A stretch of DNA of 5,987 nucleotides from Candidatus Methanomethylophilaceae archaeon (GTDB lineage Archaea; Thermoplasmatota; Thermoplasmata; Methanomassiliicoccales; Methanomethylophilaceae). Made by a program: the position numbers and the translations under genes. Each line of letters starts with the position of its first letter. Positions within the stretch are counted from its first letter, which is position 1. Where the stretch lies: NCBI GenBank assembly GCA_017475875.1, contig JAFVET010000019.1, positions 1-5,987 on the forward strand. The letters are read 5' to 3'. The notes under the pieces are model-generated. The model saw only the letters and a program-made list of their open reading frames with translations, did no database searches and was not told the DNA's origin. Below, in pieces: positions 1 to 5,263 of the stretch.

Positions 1-771
1 CATGATCCACCAGCCGTTGTGCAGGCACGCCCATTGCCACATCGTGCGCAGGGCATCCCCGTCGCAGCACGGGTTCCCCTTTCCGTCCGTTTCGGTTTCA
101 TTGATGAACGCAAGTGAGTCTTCGATGGAATCCAGAAGGCATCCACTGGCGAACCTCTTGACCGACACGTCTCAAGACGTGTCCGTGCCGTCGTAGACGG
201 ACACTGTCAGTGCCGTCCCGCACATGTCCTACATCAGATACGCGCACAGATTGTATTCCTCTCCGGACCGAAAGCATCCGTCGATGGCCAATTCCAGGGA
301 TTCCCCGTCACCACCGAGGCGTCCGAGGAGTTTCGTGAACTCCAGGTCCCCCACAGGGGAGGCCATATCGCCGACGACGTCCGCTCCCCCCGAAAGGTAC
401 ATCGTGGCTATATCCCGGGGCATTGCGCGGACGGTTTTGCAACCGTTCCTCATGTGGTAGTGTCCCATCACGCAGTACGGGGCCCCGTTCCCTTCGGCAC
501 AGACCTTCAGATAATACTTCCCAGAGCCTTCCGTCATCCTTTCGACACGGGCTTCGAGCTCCGGTTGGACCGAATCGGAGATCGCGTCCTCGATGTCTTG
601 CGACGCCATCTCGGGATGAGCGACGCCTGAAACGTTCCCTTCCGCGTCGATTCCGACGTAGACGGTCCCATGGACGAAGCTGTTGACCATCGCCGCGAGG
701 TCGCGTACCACTACGTTCGGATCGGCCTTCTTCACGAACGAGACCGTTCCGCTCTCCTTTCCGATGCCCAT
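1..771 (-). pseudogene. Schlafen/AlbA_2-type putative DNA-binding protein, interrupted by in-frame TAG and TGA; 3' end off window
   Basis: Read from ATG 769-771, this frame gives 180 residues, TAG (229-231), 18 residues, TGA (172-174), then 57 residues up to base 1, all without a frameshift. Residues 6-60 resemble an AlbA_2 domain: an ESGTVSFVKK start, then AAMVNSFVHGTVYVGID with GNVSGV after it. Many such proteins are called 'ATP-dependent DNA helicase-related' or 'divergent AAA-4', and their function is mostly unknown. The parts beyond the stops still read like the family as I remember it: EEYNLCAYLM, then TVSVYDGTDTS, then KRFASGCLLDSIEDSLAFI, then MWQWACLHNGWW. The gene is therefore collinear rather than ending at 229. 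One TAG could be decoded as pyrrolysine, but the additional TGA favours a decaying gene. The start is the only ATG downstream of an in-frame stop and lies about 25 bp from a TATA-like box. The family assignment is fairly secure; pseudogene status is an inference. Confidence 0.65.
164..183. repeat. 9-bp perfect inverted repeat spanning the in-frame TGA of the AlbA_2 gene
   Basis: GACACGTCT (164-172) is followed by CA and then its exact reverse complement AGACGTGTC (175-183). The TGA that interrupts the AlbA_2-type gene (172-174 on the minus strand) sits at the centre. A hairpin with only two unpaired bases would be strained, so a two-fold protein site or chance are equally possible. No function can be assigned. 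Confidence 0.4.
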
Positions 772-793
772 CGGCGCAAACTCGTCTCGTCTC

Positions 794-801
794 TATTAAT
801 A
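794..801 (-). promoter_or_regulatory. TATA-like box for the AlbA_2-type gene
   Basis: On the minus strand this reads TATTAATA, centred about 26 bp upstream of the ATG at 771. In archaea transcription usually starts about 25 bp after the TATA centre, so the transcript would be leaderless or nearly so. No Shine-Dalgarno sequence precedes the ATG, which agrees with this. Confidence 0.45.
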
Positions 802-844
802 GGTTGCCGAAGAGTTCGGCGGTCGCAACGGACATGGAGGGCAC

Positions 845-851
845 ATTTATA
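845..851 (+). promoter_or_regulatory. TATA box for the cbi operon
   Basis: TTTATAT follows a purine-rich stretch (GGAGGG, 837-842) that could serve as a BRE. Its centre is about 34 bp before the cbiL ATG at 882, which predicts a leader of only about 7-10 nt. No Shine-Dalgarno sequence lies before that ATG. A second AT-rich run (860-866) is too close to the start codon to act as its TATA box. The 50 bp between the two opposed TATA boxes are a shared divergent control region; I see no cobalamin riboswitch there. Confidence 0.5.
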
Positions 852-881
852 TCGATTTGGATATATGGGCCACCCGATTAT

Positions 882-1592
882 ATGGCAGGCAAACTGTACG
901 GCGTCGGCGTCGGACCGGGGGACACCGGTCTCGTCACCATCAAGGCCCGGGACACCGTCCAAAGGTGTCCGGTCATAGCGTACCCGGTCAAGAAACCGGG
1001 CGAGGGCAGCGTCGCCCTCGACATCATCAAGCCTCTTTTGGATATGGAAGGCAAGAAGGTCGTCGAGCTTCTGTTCAGCATGGACCCCGACGATTCGGTG
1101 AGGGAGAGGTGCCGCGAGAAGGCCATCGGACAGCTCTGTTCGATCCTCTACGAGGGGAACGACGTGGCGGTCGTCACGTTGGGCGACGTGGGCGTCTACA
1201 GCACCTAGATGTACACCAACGACGAGGTCAAGAAGAGGGGATACGAGACCGAGATAATCCCGGGGATCCCTTCGTTCTGCCACGGTGCGGCGCTAGCCAA
1301 CATCCCGTTGATGATCGGGAACGAGGGTCTCGCCATTGTCCCGGTCGCGAAGGAGAACACCGCCCTGCTCTCCAACGCATTGGACAACTTCGACAACGTC
1401 GTCGTCATGAAAGCCTTCAAATCCATGGACCTGATTCAAGAACTCATGGGGGGTAGGGGTATACCTCTTTCCAAAGCCACCGTCATCAGCAACGTCGGCA
1501 TGGAGGGGGAATACGTCGGCCCCATGGAAGAGGGTCGTGAATACGGTTATTTCACAACCGTGATAATCAAGAAAGGAGAGGATAAGGAATGA
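882..1592 (+). CDS. cbiL: Cobalt-precorrin-2 C20-methyltransferase with in-frame amber codon at residue 109
   Basis: CbiL transfers a methyl group from S-adenosylmethionine to C20 of cobalt-precorrin-2 in the anaerobic cobalamin pathway in the cytoplasm. The reading frame gives 236 residues, a normal family length, with TAG at codon 109. The N-terminal half has the tetrapyrrole-methylase glycine loop GVGVGPGD (7-14) and VIAYPVKKPGEGS (31-43). The central active-site loop is TLGDVGVYST (99-108). After the TAG the same frame continues with MYTNDEVKK, then TEIIPGIPSFCHGAA (123-137), VVVMKAF (173-179) and a normal C terminus. The start is taken at ATG 882 because the glycine loop sits 6 residues in; the longer upstream frame covers the promoter. 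It overlaps cbiF by an ATGA. CbiL identity is sure. How the TAG is read (pyrrolysine, reinitiation at ATG 1209, or a null allele) is not decided by sequence alone. Confidence 0.9.
1206..1208 (+). other. In-frame amber codon in cbiL, possible pyrrolysine site
   Basis: The codons run GTC TAC AGC ACC TAG ATG TAC ACC, i.e. VYST-X-MYT. In CbiL homologues as I remember them, the residue after YST/YGS is generally aromatic, and TAG is one base from the tyrosine codons TAC and TAT. No base insertion or deletion is needed to join the two halves. No terminal stop identified in the window is TAG. The amber is certain; its decoding as pyrrolysine is inferred. Confidence 0.6.
1575..1581 (+). promoter_or_regulatory. 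Shine-Dalgarno sequence for cbiF, inside the cbiL 3' end
   Basis: GGAGAGG lies 7 nt before the cbiF ATG at 1589 and within the last codons of cbiL. Together with the ATGA overlap it implies translational coupling. It also gives cbiF its own ribosome site if few ribosomes pass the cbiL amber. Confidence 0.6.
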
Positions 1593-2347
1593 TTTCGTTC
1601 ATCGGAGCGGGGCCCGGGGACCCGGAGCTCCTCACGCTCAAAGGAAAAAGGCTCATAGACGCGGCCGACGTGATCATCTACGCCGGTTCGCTCGTCAACC
1701 CCGCCGTACTGGCGGACCCCAAGGAGGGTGCCAAGATCTACAACAGCGCCCTCATGGACCTCGACGAGGTCATAGAGGTCATGGAAGCCGCCGAGAAGGC
1801 GGGGAAGAAGTGCGTCAGGGTCCACACCGGGGACCCCGCCATCTACGGCGCCCACCGCGAGCAGATGGACCGTCTGGACCAGCTTGGGATCACGTACGAG
1901 GTCATCCCCGGCGTGAGCTCGTTCCTCGGAACGGCCGCGGCGCTCAACGCGGAGTACACCCTTCCCGGCAAGAGCCAGACCGTGATCCTTACGAGGATGG
2001 AGGGTAGGACACCGATGCCCGAGAGGGAGAAGCTGCAGGACCTCGCGAAGCATCACGCGTCCATGGTCATATTCCTCTCCATAGGTTTCCTCGACCAGAT
2101 GACCGAGCAGCTGCTGGCGGGCGGCTACGAGCCGACCACTCCCGTTGCGGTCGTCTACAAGGCGACCTGGCCCGAGCAGAAGATCATCCGCGGTACCATC
2201 GCCGATATCGAAGGTAAGGTCAAGGAGGCCGGGATCACCAAGACCGCCCTCACCGTCGTCGGCGACTTCCTCGGTTCCGAGCACGACCTCTCCAAGCTCT
2301 ACGACAAGCACTTCACCACCGAGTTCCGCAAGGCCAAGGAGGAATGA
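1589..2347 (+). CDS. cbiF: Cobalt-precorrin-4 C11-methyltransferase
   Basis: CbiF methylates C11 of cobalt-precorrin-4 with S-adenosylmethionine, a cytoplasmic step of anaerobic corrin synthesis. The 252-residue protein is full length for the family. It carries the glycine loop FIGAGPGDPELLTLKG (4-19), IIYAGSLVNP (29-38), the CbiF-typical loop VRVHTGDPAIYGA (76-88), YEVIPGVSSF (103-112) and the LTRMEGRTPMPE segment (134-145). The HTGDPAIYGA and TRMEGRTP motifs separate it from its paralogues CbiL and CbiH. Its ATG overlaps the cbiL stop (ATGA, 1589-1592), and its TGA overlaps the first ATG of cbiH (2344-2347). The codon pattern matches its neighbours and no lesion is seen. Confidence 0.96.
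   Translation: MISFIGAGPGDPELLTLKGKRLIDAADVIIYAGSLVNPAVLADPKEGAKIYNSALMDLDEVIEVMEAAEKAGKKCVRVHTGDPAIYGAHREQMDRLDQLGITYEVIPGVSSFLGTAAALNAEYTLPGKSQTVILTRMEGRTPMPEREKLQDLAKHHASMVIFLSIGFLDQMTEQLLAGGYEPTTPVAVVYKATWPEQKIIRGTIADIEGKVKEAGITKTALTVVGDFLGSEHDLSKLYDKHFTTEFRKAKEE
2336..2342 (+). promoter_or_regulatory. Strong Shine-Dalgarno sequence that bears on the cbiH start choice
   Basis: AAGGAGG ends just 1 nt before ATG 2344, which is too close for normal initiation. It lies 7 nt before the in-frame TTG at 2350, the usual spacing. This favours TTG 2350 as the true cbiH start (protein starting (M)AKGTLHVVGFGPGG) unless ATG 2344 is reached by coupled reinitiation from the cbiF stop. Confidence 0.5.
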
Positions 2348-3093
2348 TCTTGGCCAAGGGGACTCTGCACGTGGTCGGGTTCGGACCCGGCGGCAAGGAC
2401 CACATGACCTTCAAGGCCGCCGAGGCGATATCGAAGGCCGACGTGGTCACAGGATATACAACATACGTCAAGCTGATGAAGCCCATCTTCCCGGACAAGG
2501 AGTACAAGGCCACCGGGATGATTAAGGAGGTTGAGAGGTGCAGGATGGCGATAGAGGACGCCATGACCGGCAAGGACGTCGCCATGATCTCCTCAGGCGA
2601 CTCAGGCATATACGGGATGGCAGGGATAATCTACCAGTTGGCCGACGAGATGAAGGCCGACATAGACATCGACGTCGTTCCCGGAATTACCGCGGCGTCC
2701 ACCGCCGCGTCGGTGCTCGGGGCTCCCCTGATGCACGACCTCGCGATAATCAGTCTGTCCGACCTGATGACTCCCATAGACCTGATCATGAAGAGGGTCG
2801 ACTGCGCGGGAATCGGCGACATGATCGTATGCCTGTACAACCCCAAGAGCAAGGGCCGTACCGAGTACCTCGCCCAGGCACAGGAAATCCTTTTGAAACA
2901 CCGCAAGGCCGATACCCCCGTTGGTATTGTAAGGAACGCCGGCAGGGACGACGAGAAATCCACCATCACGACCCTCGGCGACCTCGACAAGGCAGACGTG
3001 GACATGTTCTGCATAGTCATCATAGGAAACAGCCAGACCTATGTCTCGAACGGGCGCATGATCACGCCCCGCGGTTACAGATTGGAGGAATGA
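2344..3093 (+). CDS. cbiH: Cobalt-precorrin-3 (precorrin-3B-type) C17-methyltransferase
   Basis: CbiH methylates C17 of cobalt-precorrin-3 and drives ring contraction, forming the delta-lactone that CbiG opens. The frame codes for 249 residues from ATG 2344 (247 from TTG 2350). Markers are the glycine loop LHVVGFGPGG (8-17), VVTGYTTYVKLM (34-45), MISSGDSGIYGMAG (81-94), VVPGITAASTAAS (111-123), the CbiH/CobJ signature IVCLYNPKSKGR (161-172), and the C-terminal VIIGNSQTY plus ITPRGY. The glycine loop ends GPGG where most members have GPGD. It is a stand-alone domain: no CbiG is fused to it or present between cbiF and cbiH, although cbiG is often found beside these genes. It follows cbiF with an ATGA overlap and precedes cbiC by 1 bp. 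Identification is firm; the exact start is open. Confidence 0.95.
   Translation: MILAKGTLHVVGFGPGGKDHMTFKAAEAISKADVVTGYTTYVKLMKPIFPDKEYKATGMIKEVERCRMAIEDAMTGKDVAMISSGDSGIYGMAGIIYQLADEMKADIDIDVVPGITAASTAASVLGAPLMHDLAIISLSDLMTPIDLIMKRVDCAGIGDMIVCLYNPKSKGRTEYLAQAQEILLKHRKADTPVGIVRNAGRDDEKSTITTLGDLDKADVDMFCIVIIGNSQTYVSNGRMITPRGYRLEE
3084..3088 (+). promoter_or_regulatory. Shine-Dalgarno sequence for cbiC
   Basis: GGAGG lies 6 nt before the cbiC ATG at 3095, inside the last codons of cbiH (LEE). It supports that start and translation as part of the operon. Confidence 0.55.
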
Positions 3094-3094
3094 C

Positions 3095-3727
3095 ATGACG
3101 ATCCAGATAGTCAAACCAAACGAGATAGAGAAGCGCAGCATGGAGATCATCACCTCGGAGCTCGGGGGCCGCACCTGGCCCGAGCCCCAGTTCTCCATCG
3201 TGAAACGCTGCATCCACACCTCCGCCGACTTCGACTACGCCGACAACCTGGTGTTCTCCGAAGGTGCCGAGATGATCGGCGTCAAGGCCCTGAGGGCAGG
3301 GGCCCACATCGTCACTGATACGAAGATGGCAGCCGCCGGAATCAACAAGACCGCCCTGTCCGCCTACGGAGGGGAGGTCCACTGCTTCATCAGCGACCCC
3401 GACGTGGCCGCCGAGGCCAAGGAGCGCGGCTGCACCCGTGCGACCATTTGTATGGAGCGCGGAGCCGAGCTCGCCAAGGACCACCAGGTGATATTCGCAG
3501 TGGGCAACGCGCCCACCGCCCTGGTCAGGCTGCACGAGATGATCAAGGAGGACGGTCTGAAACCGGCGTTGATCATCGGTGCGCCCGTCGGTTTTGTGAA
3601 CGTGGTCGAGTCCAAGGAGATGATCATGGAGCTCGACGACGTGCCTTACATCGTCCCCAAGGGACGCAAGGGCGGCTCGAACATAGCCGCCACCATCTGC
3701 AACGCGATGCTCTCTTACAAGGGCTGA
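3095..3727 (+). CDS. cbiC: Cobalt-precorrin-8 methylmutase
   Basis: CbiC moves the methyl group from C11 to C12 of cobalt-precorrin-8, yielding cobyrinate, the last corrin-ring step before amidation. The 210-residue protein has normal length. VKRCIHTSADFDYA (36-49) contains His41, the equivalent of the family's catalytic histidine. Other signatures are DTKMAAAGINK, then FAVGNAPTALVRLHEMI, then GAPVGFVNVVESKEM and the C-terminal GRKGGSNIAATICNAML. The gene starts 1 bp after the cbiH stop, with its own Shine-Dalgarno sequence. Its TGA (3725-3727) directly abuts the stop of the opposing pirin gene. Being last in the visible operon, it would need a terminator reaching into that gene. No lesion is seen. 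Confidence 0.96.
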   Translation: MTIQIVKPNEIEKRSMEIITSELGGRTWPEPQFSIVKRCIHTSADFDYADNLVFSEGAEMIGVKALRAGAHIVTDTKMAAAGINKTALSAYGGEVHCFISDPDVAAEAKERGCTRATICMERGAELAKDHQVIFAVGNAPTALVRLHEMIKEDGLKPALIIGAPVGFVNVVESKEMIMELDDVPYIVPKGRKGGSNIAATICNAMLSYKG

Positions 3728-4759
3728 TCACTTTTCCGGCGGGACCTCCACGGTCCCGTCGGCCCTTCTCAGGAACCTTCCCGAGTCGACCGGGTTGGCC
3801 TTGTCCACGAGGTCCCAAGGCCAAGATTCGAACTCCGTCCTGCGGAGTACGTTCAGGGATTCCCTGACCTCCTGCTCCGACGACAGCGTGATCGGACCGA
3901 AGCTGGCCATCTTCTGCCCTATGGGCTTTCCTTCGAGCACCCAGACCACGGCGGGGACGTCGCTTGTTTTTATCTCCACCTCTTTCGTGGGATCGATCTT
4001 GACTTTGCAGTACTCTTTCACCGGCTCTCCCAATATGGTGACGCCTTTCCCGTTGAGGAGGTACACGTTGCGGTTGACTCCCTCAGGAGCGGGATCCAAT
4101 ACGAAACTCCCTCCAGCCTCCAGGTCCGTCCTCAGTATGCGAACGGAGTTCTCCTTTTTGGCCCAGGTGTGGGTGCTTGGCGAGTAGATGGATTTCCAAC
4201 CGTATTCGCCGCAGATGACCATCGTCCTGCTCTTCACACTTTCGATAATAGGTATGTTTTCTTTCCAAACCGTGTTCACCGAAGGTTCCTCAATGTTTTT
4301 CTCCTCGAGCGGGAGGTTGATGAATATCTGTGTAATGTCGTTGGGGTTGCGGGAATCCTGGTTCACCAGTGGGTACATCTCCGAATGCTGGAACATCGCC
4401 GGTGCGGAGACCCATTGTACGTCCCCGAAACCGTACCTCCCGTTGGAACCGGTGGAATCGAAGTGGTCTATCCATCCGAGCATCGGCAGGGTGAGCGTCT
4501 CGTACCCCCAGTGGGCGTGCTTCGGGAATCCCGGTACCACCTTCCCGTTGTACATGCGGAAGCCGAAGCGGACCTGGTAGTCGCGACCGAGGTTCCTTCC
4601 GGAGATCTGGCGCAGGGGCGGTGCCATCTGCGCGTTCCCCTGGGGATAGTCGTCGGTGTGGTGGGACACGAACATGAACGGGTCCTCCACGTCCCAATGC
4701 ATGGTCAGGTCCTTTTTGGATATGAACGGCCCGTCGTTCCCTTTTCTGAAAAGCCCCAT
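3728..4759 (-). CDS. Pirin-family bicupin protein with extended N terminus
   Basis: This is a cupin-superfamily protein of the pirin group: cytoplasmic, metal-binding, often quercetinase-like or redox-related, with substrates usually unknown. From ATG 4759 it has 343 residues. The N-terminal cupin carries PKHAHWGYET, with His81 and His83, and FQHSEM, with His125 and Glu127; these match the four iron ligands of pirins (H-x-H, H-x-E). The GDVQWVSAP stretch between them is typical. The C-terminal pirin domain ends in VWVLEGKPIGQ, then FGPITLSS, then RRTEFESWPW. About 75 residues precede the first cupin (…DVEDPFMFVSHHTDDYP…), and the whole is longer than the usual 230-300-residue pirin. A longer frame to 4987 exists, but its extra N terminus is antisense to a small ORF. 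ATG 4759 is also about 24 bp from a TATA box, indicating a leaderless transcript. Family is sure; the reaction is unknown. Confidence 0.9.
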   Translation of the reverse strand: MGLFRKGNDGPFISKKDLTMHWDVEDPFMFVSHHTDDYPQGNAQMAPPLRQISGRNLGRDYQVRFGFRMYNGKVVPGFPKHAHWGYETLTLPMLGWIDHFDSTGSNGRYGFGDVQWVSAPAMFQHSEMYPLVNQDSRNPNDITQIFINLPLEEKNIEEPSVNTVWKENIPIIESVKSRTMVICGEYGWKSIYSPSTHTWAKKENSVRILRTDLEAGGSFVLDPAPEGVNRNVYLLNGKGVTILGEPVKEYCKVKIDPTKEVEIKTSDVPAVVWVLEGKPIGQKMASFGPITLSSEQEVRESLNVLRRTEFESWPWDLVDKANPVDSGRFLRRADGTVEVPPEK

Positions 4760-4778
4760 GTCCGTGAATCGACCGCAT

Positions 4779-4787
4779 GTATTATTG
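4779..4787 (-). promoter_or_regulatory. TATA box for the pirin gene
   Basis: On the minus strand this reads AATAATACA, centred about 24 bp upstream of ATG 4759. That places the transcription start at or next to the start codon, as for a leaderless archaeal mRNA, and supports ATG 4759 over the upstream in-frame ATG. Confidence 0.45.
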
Positions 4788-4805
4788 TCCTTCGCATCGC
4801 CGGGT

Positions 4806-4820
4806 CGGATGGATAATCCG
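4806..4820. repeat. Short inverted repeat upstream of the pirin gene
   Basis: CGGAT, a 5-base centre (GGATA) and ATCCG lie about 20 bp upstream of the pirin TATA box. The position would suit a regulator-binding site, but such short repeats arise by chance and no second copy was found. Confidence 0.2.
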
Positions 4821-4872
4821 GAGTTATGCGTAGGGGAACGATAACAACCAGTACCCGTTACCTGGACGGCAT

Positions 4873-5073
4873 ATGTCGTTCTCCCCGTTCCGTTGGATAT
4901 CAGATTTCTTCGAGAGATGGGAGCGCAGGCGCACCGAGGAGCGCATCCGCCGCGAGGAGGAGCAGAGCAGGAGATGGGTCCAGGCATGCGAGGCGAACAG
5001 GAGGAACAGGTATTCCGGATACCGTGGCGAGTGGGACGTCGGCGGACAATCCGACGAGGCTTTGTCTCGTTGA
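4873..5073 (+). CDS. Small charged hypothetical protein, 66 residues
   Basis: I do not recognise this protein. It opens with a hydrophobic/aromatic stretch, MSFSPFRWISDFFERW, followed by a dense Arg/Glu segment (about 17-34: ERRRTEERIRREEEQSRR) that would form a charged amphipathic helix. It then has a Gly/Tyr/Arg tail. There is no signal peptide and no clear membrane segment. Third codon positions are mostly G or C and the stop is TGA, as in the neighbouring genes, which favours real coding. There is no Shine-Dalgarno sequence before ATG 4873 and only a weak AT-rich stretch (4836-4847) as promoter. It is divergent from the pirin gene, with 113 bp between the two starts. It may be a genuine small protein or a chance frame in GC-rich DNA. 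Confidence 0.4.
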   Translation: MSFSPFRWISDFFERWERRRTEERIRREEEQSRRWVQACEANRRNRYSGYRGEWDVGGQSDEALSR

Positions 5074-5140
5074 AAGTGGCCTCTGCTTCTGAGATAGCAC
5101 GACTGCGAATTATAGCTATCGCTAGGATAACAAGAATGAA

Positions 5141-5263
5141 TCAGCTGCCATCGGCAGGAATCTTCTGCAGACGTGTGCGGATGTGTTCGACATCCCATTT
5201 TGTCATTCCCGCGGTCTGTGCCAGCATAACGATGTCGGTCTTGGTCGCTCGGGCATGGTCCAA
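5141..5263 (-). pseudogene. Short coding-like relic, 40 residues, family not recognised
   Basis: On the minus strand this frame reads LDHARATKTDIVMLAQTAGM, then TKWDVEHIRTRLQKIPADGS, and ends at TGA (5141-5143). It looks like protein: helix-forming, with hydrophobic residues at helical spacing and mostly G/C third bases. It has no ATG at its front. The possible starts are TTG 5263 or an internal ATG, and an in-frame TGA lies just upstream (5267-5269). The likeliest reading is the C-terminal piece of a gene cut by the neighbouring insertion sequence or by decay. A very small intact gene with a TTG start is possible. The frames further upstream do not visibly continue it. Confidence 0.3.

Noticed and set aside
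804..881. Upstream extension of the cbiL frame beyond ATG 882
   Set aside because: It would be translated from the promoter, including the TATA box at 845-851, and adds 26 residues before a glycine loop that normally sits a few residues from the N terminus.
772..881. Cobalamin riboswitch upstream of the cbi operon
   Set aside because: The region is only about 110 bp with a predicted leader under 15 nt, so there is no space for the structured element, and no B12-box-like sequence is seen.
1547..2311. Long minus-strand open frame opposite cbiF (254 residues)
   Set aside because: Composition rich in Leu/Gly/Asp/Val without any recognisable motif. It is the shadow of a well-conserved GC-rich gene.
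3825..3833. T-loop-like GTTCGAATC on the minus strand, suggesting a tRNA
   Set aside because: It encodes the conserved EFESWPW segment of the pirin C terminus, and no acceptor, D or anticodon arms can be paired around it.
4169..4816. Plus-strand open frame of 215 residues opposite the pirin gene
   Set aside because: No family-like motif. It mirrors the codon pattern of the pirin gene, whose metal ligands and signatures are clear.
4760..4987. N-terminal extension of the pirin frame (76 more residues)
   Set aside because: The sequence is low-complexity, Cys/Pro/Arg-rich and unlike any domain. It covers the pirin TATA box and is antisense to the small ORF.
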